Below, piece by piece: positions 52,199-60,862 of a DNA stretch of 64,000 nucleotides (position 1 is its first letter; each line of letters begins with the position of its first letter). A program made the position numbers and the translations under genes. Origin of the DNA: Kibdelosporangium aridum (GTDB lineage Bacteria; Actinomycetota; Actinomycetes; Mycobacteriales; Pseudonocardiaceae). The notes under the pieces were generated by a model. It was not told the DNA's origin. It ran no database searches and saw only the letters and a program-made list of their open reading frames with translations. The stretch covers positions 372,001 through 436,000 of the forward strand of contig NZ_FWXV01000011.1 of the NCBI RefSeq assembly GCF_900176515.1, in the 5' to 3' direction.

Positions 52199-52357
52199 AT
52201 GACCACTGCTGTCGACTACACGTCCCTTTATGACCAACGCGTCAACCTGGTCAAGGACACACTGAGAAAACACTCGAAGCTCGGTGAGAAGGCTTCGCTC
52301 GAACTCGCGGAGCGCATTCTGGACGCACTGGACCACATACCGGAGAAGGTCCGCTGA
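52199..52357 (+). CDS. 52-residue peptide preceding the ATP-grasp gene
   Basis: A small protein of 52 residues beginning MTTAVDYTSLYDQRVNLV. It is strongly helical and charged (KDTLRKHSKLGEKASLELA) and ends in DHIPEKVR. No signal peptide or cysteines. GAGGAG precedes the ATG at 52199. Only 15 bp separate its stop from the ATP-grasp frame, so it is likely a substrate or partner of that ligase. It resembles small actinobacterial DUF-type proteins near such ligases, but I cannot name a family with confidence. Confidence 0.7.
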   Translation: MTTAVDYTSLYDQRVNLVKDTLRKHSKLGEKASLELAERILDALDHIPEKVR

Positions 52358-52372
52358 GCACAGCACGCCTGA

Positions 52373-53716
52373 ATGTCCTCAAAGGACTGGGCGGTGGGCC
52401 GCGACATCGCGTCTTGCCATCCCGGTTCCGCCCGCGGGCCATGGTCGGTTCGGCCGGTCCCTTCACTCCACAGGAGATCGTCCATTAGCGTTCCCGTCGA
52501 ACTGCCGCCTGCTGTCAGTGCTCCTCGCTCTCTCACCAATGTGTACGGCCCGGGCATCGCCGTATGTGCGCGGCCCGAGCTGCCCGCCAGCGAGCGGGCG
52601 AGCAGGCATCGGCACACCCGCGACGTGGTCTCCGCACGACCGATTGCTGTCGCGGCTGACACGCCGGTGATCTGCAGTGCCGGCGGCACAGACCCGGACT
52701 TGTTGGCGCACTTGCGCGACAGCGGTCTTCCGGTTGGCACAGACCTGCGCGAGTTCCGAAGCGAAGCGGAATTCGCTTGCCGCGTAACGGAAGCGATATC
52801 CGATGGTCTGCTCCTGTCGATGGAGTATCCACAGCCGACCGCGTTATGTCCGGACGAGCGCTCGCTCAAGAGCGCGCGCCTCGTCGGTTACTTGAACAAC
52901 AAGGCCAGCATCACCACGTTGGTCGACCCACGTTTCCAAGCCGACCGCAGCACCGTGACACGCGATCAACTCGCAGCGGCGGCACCAGCGGAGAAGTCCT
53001 GGGTGCTCAAGGCCGCGACCAACGACGCACACGGCGGCAGCCTCGACGTGTACCTGCACCGAGCCATGGAGCACATCGAGCTGCCCGGGTTCACCGATGT
53101 GCTCGACGAGTTCGTCGTCGAGGAGTACCTGCAGATCCAGCACAACTGGGGACTGCAGTTCTACGTGGGAGCGGACGCACGGGCCCGGTTGCTGGCCGTG
53201 ACCGAACAACGCGTCGACGTGACCGGCGTCTACGCAGGTGGCAGGTTCGGTGCGGTCACCGATCCGCCTGCCGAACTACTCGCCGAATGCCTGGCGATCA
53301 CCCAGCGCGCCGCCGACCTCGGCTACCGCGGCCTGTGCAGCCTTGACTGCGCGCGAACCAAGGACGGCAGGCAGGTCGTGCTCGACCTGAACTTCCGGAT
53401 CACCAGCGGCTCGATCCCGTTGCTGGCCCTGCAGTCCATCCGGCAGGACGCCCTCGACGAGCCCGCTGAATCGGTGAAACTGACGGTGTCCGGGCCGCTC
53501 ACCGATTTGCTCGACCACGTGCGTCCGGTGCTGGCCGCCGACGGCCTGCTCATCGTTGCCGGTCATGACACGGCACGCACGGACAATCCAGTCCGGCAGA
53601 GCACCGTGCAACTGCTGGTGTTCGGCGACGATCCCGACGAGGTGACCGCTCGGCGACGGACGCTGGAAGCGAAAACCGCCGGAAAAGCCAGGCTTGGCCT
53701 CAGCGTTTCGGTCTGA
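52373..53716 (+). CDS. ATP-grasp peptide ligase (PGM1-like)
   Basis: An ATP-grasp ligase of up to 447 residues. Conserved ATP-grasp features are WVLKAATNDAHGGS (ATP lysine and small loop) and FVVEEYLQIQHNWGLQF (central hinge). VVLDLNFRITSGS holds the Asp and Asn that bind Mg2+. SARLVGYLNNKASITTLVD suggests a pre-ATP-grasp type similar to the PGM1 ligase of pheganomycin biosynthesis. The true start is unclear: the ATG at 52373 has no ribosome site, whereas AGGAG at 52472-52476 lies before an in-frame ATT at 52484. The first 37 residues look non-protein-like, so the shorter form may be real. Confidence 0.78.
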   Translation: MSSKDWAVGRDIASCHPGSARGPWSVRPVPSLHRRSSISVPVELPPAVSAPRSLTNVYGPGIAVCARPELPASERASRHRHTRDVVSARPIAVAADTPVICSAGGTDPDLLAHLRDSGLPVGTDLREFRSEAEFACRVTEAISDGLLLSMEYPQPTALCPDERSLKSARLVGYLNNKASITTLVDPRFQADRSTVTRDQLAAAAPAEKSWVLKAATNDAHGGSLDVYLHRAMEHIELPGFTDVLDEFVVEEYLQIQHNWGLQFYVGADARARLLAVTEQRVDVTGVYAGGRFGAVTDPPAELLAECLAITQRAADLGYRGLCSLDCARTKDGRQVVLDLNFRITSGSIPLLALQSIRQDALDEPAESVKLTVSGPLTDLLDHVRPVLAADGLLIVAGHDTARTDNPVRQSTVQLLVFGDDPDEVTARRRTLEAKTAGKARLGLSVSV

Positions 53717-53884
53717 CGGATCCGGCCACCCGGACTTGCCCATCCGCGGACAGCTCGTCGAGGTCGAGCCGAGGGCAATCGCCTTACGTGACGACCGCCT
53801 TGATGAGCTCATAGGACGCGTTCCCGGCAATCCCAGAAGCGATCGCCACCGCGGTGGCTCGCAACGCCCTTTCGATTGGCCGCG

Positions 53885-54220
53885 CTATACGACTATTGGC
53901 GGCTCACCGGGCGCGAGGCCGCGGATGTCGTCATTGTCGAGATCGCGCCAGTCGCTCATCACCTCGACGATCTCGCTGAGCGACCGGTCGAGGTAGTTGC
54001 CGGTGGCGTCAACCAGTCGCACAGCGCGAAGCGAAAACCAGTCGATGACGCCGGGAAGGTCGCGGTAGGCCATGAAGCTGACCATCTCCGGCCTTCCCGA
54101 GTAGCGCCATCCGGCTCCCACGAAAGGCGCATCCGGCTGCGCCAGCGCCTCGGCGTGCTTGCGCTGTAGGTGTTCCCGCATGTTGTCGAAGGCGCCAGCC
54201 CGGAATCGCCACAGCGGCAT
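53885..54220 (-). CDS. Hypothetical protein, 111 aa
   Basis: A soluble protein of 111 residues with no recognised family. It has a regular helical pattern (MREHLQRKHAEALAQ) and WRYSGRPEMVSFMAY, then DWFSLRAVRLVDATGNYL. It follows another small gene on the same strand by 28 bp. The 168 bp before it (53717-53884) show no gene. Confidence 0.55.
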   Translation of the reverse strand: MPLWRFRAGAFDNMREHLQRKHAEALAQPDAPFVGAGWRYSGRPEMVSFMAYRDLPGVIDWFSLRAVRLVDATGNYLDRSLSEIVEVMSDWRDLDNDDIRGLAPGEPPIVV

Positions 54221-54248
54221 GCCCGCGACTGACAGAACACCAGGCTGA

Positions 54249-54506
54249 TCAGTGCGCTGCCGTCGTCACTACGGTCGCATCGATCTTTAGCCCGATCGGG
54301 CAGCGTATCCCGGGTGTGCCGTGCCAATCCGGCGCGTGGAAACGGGCGTAGGCGGGTCCGTAGCCGCCGGTCAGCAGTTCGACGTCAGCCTCATGATTAT
54401 CGCGTAGCGGGACCGTCAGGTTGCCGTCGTCGTCTGGGACGTCCGCGGTCATGGGTGACCACAGTCCCGGCGGGCCTGATTTGCTCTCGGCCCGTATTTG
54501 CGGCAT
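54249..54506 (-). CDS. Small hypothetical protein
   Basis: An 85-residue candidate from the ATG at 54506; an internal ATG at 54452 is possible. It has MTADVPDDDGNLTVPLRDN, and ELLTGGYGPAYARFHAPDWH, which read as a beta-rich fold. No family recognised. It is divergent from the NhaP gene and lies upstream of the 111-residue gene on the same strand. Confidence 0.4.
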   Translation of the reverse strand: MPQIRAESKSGPPGLWSPMTADVPDDDGNLTVPLRDNHEADVELLTGGYGPAYARFHAPDWHGTPGIRCPIGLKIDATVVTTAAH

Positions 54507-54586
54507 CTTTACGCGCGGCGTGCCGGGAAGTCTGGTCGGCACCACCCTCCACTGGGGAGTGTGGTTCAACGACAGGGAGCTTCTGC

Positions 54587-55795
54587 GTGGCGCTGGTGCT
54601 CGCGTTTGGTGTCGTACTGCTGATCAGCGTGTCCTTGTCCGGTGTAGCCGCCCGGACGGTCTTGTCGACCGCGTTGATGTTCCTGCTCGCCGGTGCCCTG
54701 ATCGGGCAAGGCGGGTTCGGGCTGGTCGACATCCCGCCTACTGGTCCGCTGGTGACCGGGTTGGCCGACATTGCCTTGTTCATGGTGCTGTTCACCGACG
54801 GACAGCGCGCGAGCCTGCCCGCGTTGAAGGAGGGCTGGCGGCTGTCCGGCCGGGCTCTGGGCTTGGCGATGCCGCTGACCATGATCGGCATAGCGGTGCC
54901 CGCCCATTTCCTCGCCGGGCTGGACTGGCCGACAGCGTTGTTGCTTGGCGCGATCCTCTCCCCCACCGACCCGGTGTTCGCCTCCGCGATCGTCGGCCGT
55001 GACGACGTGCCACTGCGGCTGCGCAGGCTGCTGAACGTGGAATCCGGCCTCAACGACGGCCTCGCGCTGCCGTTCGTGCTGATCTTCCTGGCCACCGCGA
55101 ATGGACAGGAATCAGACCTCGGCAAGGTAGGCGTGGAACTCGCGCTCGGCTTGGCGTTCGGCATCGCCATCCCGGCAGTCGTCGCGGTGGCGTGGCGGCT
55201 GAAGATCCTCACCGCCGAACCCCGGCTGCAGGCGCTCGGACCACTGGCCATCGCCGTGGCCCTGTTCGCGACCTGCGACCTGACACACGCGAATCCCTAC
55301 CTGGCCGCGTTCATCGCGGGGTCCACATTGGCCACACTCGACCGGACCGCGGCCCACCACTTCGAGCCGCTCGGTGATCTGCTGTCCGAACTGACGAAGT
55401 TCGGTGCGCTGCTGGTGTTCGGAGCGTTGATCACGCCCGAACGCATCTCGCATCTGAGCGTCGGCGACTGGGCGGTAGCGGTGCTGGCCATCCTGCTGGT
55501 GCGCCCGGCCACCATGTTGCTGTCCCTGCTACGCACACCGCTACCCAGGCGGGAACGCACCGCGGCGGCGTGGTTCGGGCCCAAGGGGTTCGCTTCGGTG
55601 GTCTACGGCCTGCTCGCTCTTCAGGCCGGGATCCCAGCGGGCGAACACGTCTTCGACCTGGTCGCGGTCACCATCGCGCTGTCGATCGTGCTGCATTCCT
55701 CCACCGACGTTCCGGTTGCCAAGGCGCTGCGAGTGGAACCACCGGACAACTTGCCGACCGGCGCACGTAAAGACGACGACAAGGAACCTGCATGA
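54587..55795 (+). CDS. NhaP-type (CPA1) cation:proton antiporter
   Basis: A 402-residue antiporter with about 12 helices. LSPTDPVFASAIVG is the CPA1 helix-5 motif, and VESGLNDGLALPFVL carries the ND dyad of NhaP-type Na+/H+ or K+/H+ exchangers. I chose the GTG at 54587, seven bases after AGGGAGC. It leads the rightward ion-transport genes. The next gene, a CBS protein, could sense nucleotides or ions for this system. Confidence 0.86.
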   Translation: MALVLAFGVVLLISVSLSGVAARTVLSTALMFLLAGALIGQGGFGLVDIPPTGPLVTGLADIALFMVLFTDGQRASLPALKEGWRLSGRALGLAMPLTMIGIAVPAHFLAGLDWPTALLLGAILSPTDPVFASAIVGRDDVPLRLRRLLNVESGLNDGLALPFVLIFLATANGQESDLGKVGVELALGLAFGIAIPAVVAVAWRLKILTAEPRLQALGPLAIAVALFATCDLTHANPYLAAFIAGSTLATLDRTAAHHFEPLGDLLSELTKFGALLVFGALITPERISHLSVGDWAVAVLAILLVRPATMLLSLLRTPLPRRERTAAAWFGPKGFASVVYGLLALQAGIPAGEHVFDLVAVTIALSIVLHSSTDVPVAKALRVEPPDNLPTGARKDDDKEPA

Positions 55796-55822
55796 GCCGC
55801 CTTTCGGCCGTACGCTGTGAAT

Positions 55823-56266
55823 GTGCAAGCACGAGCCATGGCCGAGGAGTATCCGGTCACCAGCTTGGACGCGGACGCACTGGACGCAGCCAGGCTGCTG
55901 GGCGAACACCGGATGCCGGGCCTGGTCGTCACCGACAAGGACGGCAAGCCGCATTCGGTGCTGGGTGCCTCCCAGGTGGTGAGGTTCCTGGTGCCGAGCT
56001 ACGTGCAGGACGATCCGGCGCTGGCCGGGGTGATCGACGAGCAGTTCGCCGACCGGGTCGCCGAGAAACTGTCCGGTCACACCGTGCGCGAACTGCTGCC
56101 GAAGGAACGGCCGGAACTGGCTGTCGCGGAGGCGGACGACACGATCATCGAAGTCGCCGCGGTCATGGCACGAATGCGTTGTCCCTTGGTCGCTGTGGTC
56201 GAGAACGACAGGATCGTCGGCGTGATCACCGCGTCCCGGCTGCTGGAGCACGCCCTGCCACGGTGA
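55823..56266 (+). CDS. CBS-domain protein
   Basis: A 147-residue protein of two CBS domains (residues about 5-60 and 90-147: LDAARLLGEHRMPGLVVTDKDG, and VAAVMARMRCPLVAVVENDRI). CBS pairs bind adenosine nucleotides. The GTG at 55823 aligns exactly with the start of the paralogue at 60859-61305. A TACGCT -10-like hexamer at 55811-55816, only six bases before, suggests a leaderless transcript. It is 10 bp from the permease gene. Confidence 0.8.
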   Translation: MQARAMAEEYPVTSLDADALDAARLLGEHRMPGLVVTDKDGKPHSVLGASQVVRFLVPSYVQDDPALAGVIDEQFADRVAEKLSGHTVRELLPKERPELAVAEADDTIIEVAAVMARMRCPLVAVVENDRIVGVITASRLLEHALPR

Positions 56267-56276
56267 GGAGCGCCCG

Positions 56277-57566
56277 GTGATCGCCGTCGCGGTCACCGTG
56301 TTCGTGGTGGCCTACATCCTCATCGCGACCGAGAAGGTCCATCGCCTGATGGCCGCGCTCGGCGGCGCCGCCGTCCTGCTGGCGCTCGGTGTAGTCGGTT
56401 CCGAAGACGCCTTCTACTCCCACGAGACCGGCATCGACTGGGACGTCATCTTCCTGCTGCTCGGAATGATGGTCATCGTTGGTGTGCTGCGGAAAACCGG
56501 TGTCTTCGAATACGTCGCCATCTGGGCGGCCAAACGCGCGGGCGGCTCACCGCTGCGCGTGATGATCCTGCTCGTCCTGATCACCGCGATCGCGTCCGCG
56601 TTCCTCGACAACGTCACCACGGTGCTGTTGATCGCCCCGGTCACACTCCTGGTGTGCGAACGGCTCGCGGTGAACCCAGTGCCGTTCTTGATCGCCGAAG
56701 TCCTCGCGTCCAACATCGGCGGGGCCTCGACCCTGATCGGCGACCCGCCCAACATCATCATCGCCAGCCGGGCAGGGTTGTCGTTCAACGACTTCCTGAT
56801 CCACATGGCGCCGATCATCGTGGTCGAGTTGATCGTGTTCACCCTGATCCTGCCGCTGTTGTTCCGCGGCTCGTTCACCGCCGACCCCGACCGGGTCGCC
56901 GGAGTGATGGCACTCAACGAGAAGGAAGCGATCCGCGATTCACGGTTGCTGATCAAATGCGGTGTCGTGCTGCTGGCCGTGTTCATCGGCTTCGTGGGCC
57001 ACTCCGCCTTCCACATCGAGCCGTCCGTGGTCGCGCTGCTCGGCGCCGGTCTGCTGGTACTGGTCTCCGGCCTGCGCCCGAAGGACTACATGCCCAGCGT
57101 GGAATGGGAAACCCTGCTGTTCTTCGCGGGCTTGTTCATCATGGTCGGCGCACTGGTCAAGACGGGTGTCATCGGCCACCTCGCCACCCTGGCCACCGAC
57201 GCCACCGGCGGTGATGCGCTGCTCGCCGTAATGCTCATCCTTGGTGTCTCCGCGGTGCTGTCGGGCGTGATCGACAACATCCCTTACGTGGCCACCATGA
57301 GCCCGCTGGTGCAACAACTCGCGGCAGGAGTAGCCGACCCGGCCCAGTCCCAGGCACTGTGGTGGTCACTCGCACTCGGCGCGGACCTCGGCGGCAACGC
57401 GACGGCGGTCGGCGCCAGCGCCAACGTCGTCGTCCTGGGCATCGCCGCCCGAGCCGGATCACCGATCAGCTTCTGGGAGTTCACCAAGAAAGGCATCATC
57501 GTCACGGCGATAACAATCCTGATCGCCGCGCCGTACCTCTGGCTTCGTTACTTCGTCTGGCCGTGA
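56277..57566 (+). CDS. ArsB/NhaD-type permease
   Basis: A 429-residue permease of the ion-transporter superfamily (SLC13/ArsB/NhaD). It has about 11 helices, with TTVLLIAPVTLLVCERL, NIGGASTLIGDPPNIIIASRAG (family hairpin), and DNIPYVATMSPLVQQL with GGNATAVGASANVVVLG. The second half repeats the first, as expected. GAGGAG precedes the GTG at 56277. About 70 percent similar over much of its length to the permease at 59564-60862 by visual comparison. Whether it moves Na+ or arsenite cannot be read from sequence. Confidence 0.82.
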   Translation: MIAVAVTVFVVAYILIATEKVHRLMAALGGAAVLLALGVVGSEDAFYSHETGIDWDVIFLLLGMMVIVGVLRKTGVFEYVAIWAAKRAGGSPLRVMILLVLITAIASAFLDNVTTVLLIAPVTLLVCERLAVNPVPFLIAEVLASNIGGASTLIGDPPNIIIASRAGLSFNDFLIHMAPIIVVELIVFTLILPLLFRGSFTADPDRVAGVMALNEKEAIRDSRLLIKCGVVLLAVFIGFVGHSAFHIEPSVVALLGAGLLVLVSGLRPKDYMPSVEWETLLFFAGLFIMVGALVKTGVIGHLATLATDATGGDALLAVMLILGVSAVLSGVIDNIPYVATMSPLVQQLAAGVADPAQSQALWWSLALGADLGGNATAVGASANVVVLGIAARAGSPISFWEFTKKGIIVTAITILIAAPYLWLRYFVWP

Positions 57567-57591
57567 CCAGGCGCTACCATTTCGGTCACGG
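57561..57591. terminator. Hairpin at permease stop
   Basis: CCGTGACC (57561-57568) and GGTCACGG (57584-57591) form a perfect 8-bp stem with a 15-base loop, overlapping the stop codon of the permease. No T run. It could terminate or attenuate the operon before the micro-ORF. Confidence 0.6.
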
Positions 57592-57623
57592 TCATCGAAG
57601 CCCTGCACTGAACGGCTCACGCT

Positions 57624-57713
57624 ATGCCTGAAATCGTCTTCCCGCTCATCCTGATCGGCGCGTTCGTGCTGATCGCTCTCGCACTGCGGGCGATCGAGAA
57701 AAAAGGACACTAG
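57624..57713 (+). CDS. 29-residue single-helix membrane peptide
   Basis: An ATG at 57624 opens 29 codons ending at 57713. The peptide begins MPEIVFPLILIGAFVLIALA and ends in RAIEKKGH, giving one membrane helix with a basic cytoplasmic tail. It follows the permease by 58 bp. It has no clear ribosome site. Small helices like this often act as subunits of transporters (as with KdpF), but the function here is unknown. Confidence 0.5.
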   Translation: MPEIVFPLILIGAFVLIALALRAIEKKGH

Positions 57714-57919
57714 ATCACCGCTGCCCGCACGCTGGGAGTTGTCCGAAAGGATCAATCCCGGCGTAGTAGTGGCGGCAGCAACCAGCCTGCATTCGGTCAC
57801 GGCACCTCGGGCCAGATGACGTTGCCCAGCTTGTGGGGCCGACGGTGCCCTCCTCTTCTCCTGTCAGCGCCTCACGCTGCGTCAAGGAACACCAGACCAG
57901 TGACATCACTTGCTATCAG

Positions 57920-57937
57920 TTTCACAATGTTGTGAAA
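57920..57937. promoter_or_regulatory. GbsR-type operator
   Basis: TTTCACAA-TG-TTGTGAAA is an 8-bp inverted repeat with a 2-bp centre, flanked by GCTAT (57912) and ATAGC (57937). It lies nine bases upstream of the GbsR start, so RNA polymerase access would be blocked when occupied. Confidence 0.75.
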
Positions 57938-57945
57938 TAGCTAGC

Positions 57946-58413
57946 ATGACGCCTGGCCGCGACGAGCTGCTGAACTGGGTGGAACGGGTGAGCATGTACC
58001 TGGCCGCTGAGGGGGTTCCGCCCATGGCGGGGCGCATCCTGGGCTGGCTCATGGTGTGCGACCCACCTGAGCAATCCGCCGGTGAGATCTGCGAAGCCAT
58101 CGGCGCGAGCCGGGCGTCATTGACGACCAACATGCGAGTACTGATCACCATGGGGTTCGTCGTACGGAGCAGCCGTCCCGGCCAGCGCACGGCGTTCTAC
58201 CGAGTCGACCGGAACGCATGGGAACGAGTGGTCCAGCGGCAAATCGACGGCATGACTGCCTTTCTCGACATCACCCGTGACGGGCTGGACATGTTCGGCG
58301 CTCGCAACGCACGAGCCGAACGGATACGCGAGGCCCAGGAAGTCTTCGACTGGATGGCCAAGGCATTCGACAACGCCCCGCCACCTCCCTCAACCACAAG
58401 GAAGAACCGATGA
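57946..58413 (+). CDS. GbsR/MarR-type transcriptional regulator
   Basis: A 155-residue winged-helix repressor of the GbsR type: GVPPMAGRILGWLMVCDPP, then GEICEAIGASRASLTTNMRVLITMGF (recognition helix), with a long C-terminal helix. The ATG at 57946 sits just after a strong operator. Its stop overlaps the start of the monooxygenase (ATGA), so the two form an operon. Confidence 0.85.
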   Translation: MTPGRDELLNWVERVSMYLAAEGVPPMAGRILGWLMVCDPPEQSAGEICEAIGASRASLTTNMRVLITMGFVVRSSRPGQRTAFYRVDRNAWERVVQRQIDGMTAFLDITRDGLDMFGARNARAERIREAQEVFDWMAKAFDNAPPPPSTTRKNR

Positions 58414-59585
58414 CCCGGTCAGCCATCATCGTCGGCGGCGGTATCGGCGGACTGGCCACCGCCATCGCCCTCCAGCGGATCGGCTGGACCGCCACCGTTC
58501 TGGAACGTGTACCGGCCATCGCCGAGGTCGGTGCTGGTTTGTCCCTGTCCCCCAACGCGGTGCGCGCACTTGATGCTCTCGGGCTGGGTGATCGGGCTCG
58601 GGCAATCGGCATGCCCACCTGGGCGACACACAATCTGCGTACCACCGACGGCGGGCACCTGCTTCACCCGCCGGCGGCTGGTACTCCGCCATTGATCGCG
58701 ATCCGCCGAGCGCGCCTGCACGACCTCCTGCTCCAGGCAGTTCCGGCGAGCTGGCTACAAACGGGAATCGAGGTGACCGACGTCCATCAGGACGATCACA
58801 GCGTGACCGTCACTCACTCCGCCGGAGAACTGACCGCCGATCTCGTGGTAGCCGCCGACGGGATCCACAGCCCGATCCGGCAACAACTGTTCCCCGGCAC
58901 AGTCCCGCGTTTCCTGCACTACACCGCCTGGCTGGGTCTGCTGAACACCAGCGCCTTCAAGGACGTTGACTTCATCGGCAGCATGACGAGCGGACGCGGA
59001 CGCTACTTCCTCATCCATCCGGTTGCGCAAGACCAAATCTACTGGGCATTGGGCACCGCGGCCGACGCGCCAGCGATCCGTCACGACGACGAGCGGCTCG
59101 CGGCACTGCGCCTCGTCGGCGACTGGCACGACCCGATCCCCCGTCTGGTCGACGCGACTCCGGCGACGGACATCCGCCGTGTGGACATCCACGAGGTCCC
59201 GCGCCTACCCACGTACGCCGCCGGACGAGTCGCGTTGCTGGGCGACGCCGCACACGCCATGAGTCCCGATCGCGGGCAAGGCGCCGCTCAGTCCATTGAG
59301 GACGCGGTCACGCTGGCCGCCGCACTCACACGGACACCCGATATCCCCGAGGCATTTCGCCACTACGACCAGGAACGACGACCACGAACCCAGAGAATCG
59401 CCCGCGACGCGCGCCGCACCGGCCGCCAAATGACCGGCAGCGGCATCACCGCGACACTGGCCACCAACGGTCTACTTCGGATGATTCCATCGTCGACATG
59501 GCACCGCATACTCCCCCGCGCCATGGCTCCACTGTGGGCGTGGCAGCCGCCAGATCTCGGGGGTCACGCCGCGAAGGCGAAGTAG
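58410..59585 (+). CDS. FAD-dependent monooxygenase
   Basis: A 391-residue group A flavin monooxygenase. FAD motif GGGIGGLATAIALQRIG is at the N terminus, the DG motif is VVAADGIHSPIRQQ and the GD motif is VALLGDAAHAMSPDRGQGA. It probably hydroxylates an aromatic or similar ring. It is coupled to the GbsR regulator and overlaps the 3' end of the convergent permease gene by 22 bp. Confidence 0.88.
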   Translation: MTRSAIIVGGGIGGLATAIALQRIGWTATVLERVPAIAEVGAGLSLSPNAVRALDALGLGDRARAIGMPTWATHNLRTTDGGHLLHPPAAGTPPLIAIRRARLHDLLLQAVPASWLQTGIEVTDVHQDDHSVTVTHSAGELTADLVVAADGIHSPIRQQLFPGTVPRFLHYTAWLGLLNTSAFKDVDFIGSMTSGRGRYFLIHPVAQDQIYWALGTAADAPAIRHDDERLAALRLVGDWHDPIPRLVDATPATDIRRVDIHEVPRLPTYAAGRVALLGDAAHAMSPDRGQGAAQSIEDAVTLAAALTRTPDIPEAFRHYDQERRPRTQRIARDARRTGRQMTGSGITATLATNGLLRMIPSSTWHRILPRAMAPLWAWQPPDLGGHAAKAK

Positions 59586-60862
59586 CGCAACCACACGTAC
59601 GCCGTCGAGATCAGGATGGTGACGAACGCGACCACGAGTCCGTACTTGGTGAACTGCCAGAACGAAATGCGGTGCCCCGACCGTTCCGCCAGGCCGAGCA
59701 TCACGACGTTCGCCGACGCGCCGACAGCCGTTGCGTTGCCACCAAGATCCGCGCCTAGCGCCAACGACCACCACAACACCTGCGCCGAATCACCACCGTT
59801 GGCTTGTACCAGGTCGGCGACGACTGGGCTCATGGTGGCCACGTAGGGGATGTTGTCGACGATCGCGGAGATCCCCGCCGACGCCCACAGCAAGACCCCG
59901 GACGCCAGCATCAGCCGCCCTTCGGTCGCCTCGGTGGCGGATTTCGCCAGCGTGTCGATGACTCCGGTGTTCACCAACGCACCGACCATCACGAACAGCC
60001 CGGCGAAGAACACCAGCGTCGGCCACTCCACGTCCTTGGCCACCGATTCCGCGTTCAACCCCGACAACGCGAGCAGCACCAGCCCGCCGATCAAGGCGAC
60101 CACAGAGGGCTCAAGGTGCAGAACGGTGTGCAGCACGAATGCCACCGTCACGGCGGCAAGCACCACCAAGCTGATGACCAGCAGCCGCACATCACGTATC
60201 GCGTCCCGCTCACGCAGAGCCATCACTGCCTCCGCGCGCTCCGGATTGGCCACGAAAGCGCGGCGGAACAGCCACCGGCACAGCCCGATGAACACCACCA
60301 TGAGGACCACGACGATGGGAGCCAGATGGATGAGGAAGTCGTTGTAGGACAAACCCGCCCGGCTTGCGATGATGATGTTCGGCGGATCGCCGACAAGCGT
60401 CGCGGTGCCGCCGATGTTCGACGCGAGCACCTCAGCGATCAAGTACGGCGCCACCGGTACCGCAAGTCGTTCGCACACCAACAATGTAACGGGCGCGACC
60501 AGCAGCACGGTCGTGACGTTGTCCAGCACAGCCGAGGCGACCGCCGTCACCACCACCAGCAGCACCATTACTCGGAATGGACGTCCACGCGCGCGTTTTG
60601 CTGCCCAGATGGCGACGAACTCGAAAGCGCCGGTGCGCTGCAGCACCACGACGATGAGCATCATCCCCAACAGCAGGAAGATGACGTTCCAGTCCACACC
60701 GGACTCTTCGGAGAAGAACGCGTGCTCGGCGTTCGTCGCGCCGAGCACCAGCATCAGCACGGCGCCGCCCAAGGCGGCCGCGACGCGATGGACCTTCTCC
60801 GTGGCAATCAGAATGTAGGCGACCGTGAAAACAACGATCGCCAGCCAGGCGACCACGGTCAC
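59564..60862 (-). CDS. ArsB/NhaD-type permease (paralogue)
   Basis: A 432-residue paralogue of the protein at 56277-57566, with matching ATLVGDPPNIIIASRAGLSYNDF and DNIPYVATMSPVVADL motifs and the GGNATAVGASANVVMLG segment. The GTG at 60862 overlaps the CBS stop by four bases. The orientation is opposite to that of the first cassette. Substrate unknown. Confidence 0.84.
   Translation of the reverse strand: MTVVAWLAIVVFTVAYILIATEKVHRVAAALGGAVLMLVLGATNAEHAFFSEESGVDWNVIFLLLGMMLIVVVLQRTGAFEFVAIWAAKRARGRPFRVMVLLVVVTAVASAVLDNVTTVLLVAPVTLLVCERLAVPVAPYLIAEVLASNIGGTATLVGDPPNIIIASRAGLSYNDFLIHLAPIVVVLMVVFIGLCRWLFRRAFVANPERAEAVMALRERDAIRDVRLLVISLVVLAAVTVAFVLHTVLHLEPSVVALIGGLVLLALSGLNAESVAKDVEWPTLVFFAGLFVMVGALVNTGVIDTLAKSATEATEGRLMLASGVLLWASAGISAIVDNIPYVATMSPVVADLVQANGGDSAQVLWWSLALGADLGGNATAVGASANVVMLGLAERSGHRISFWQFTKYGLVVAFVTILISTAYVWLRYFAFAA

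Noticed and set aside
52373..52483. First 37 codons of the ATP-grasp frame as certain protein
   Set aside because: The residues look non-protein-like and AGGAG at 52472 favours a later, possibly ATT, start; I kept the longer span but flagged the doubt.
53694..53996. Plus-strand frame after the ATP-grasp gene
   Set aside because: Part of it looks protein-like, but it has no ribosome site, overlaps the ATP-grasp end and then the minus-strand gene at 53885; not convincing.
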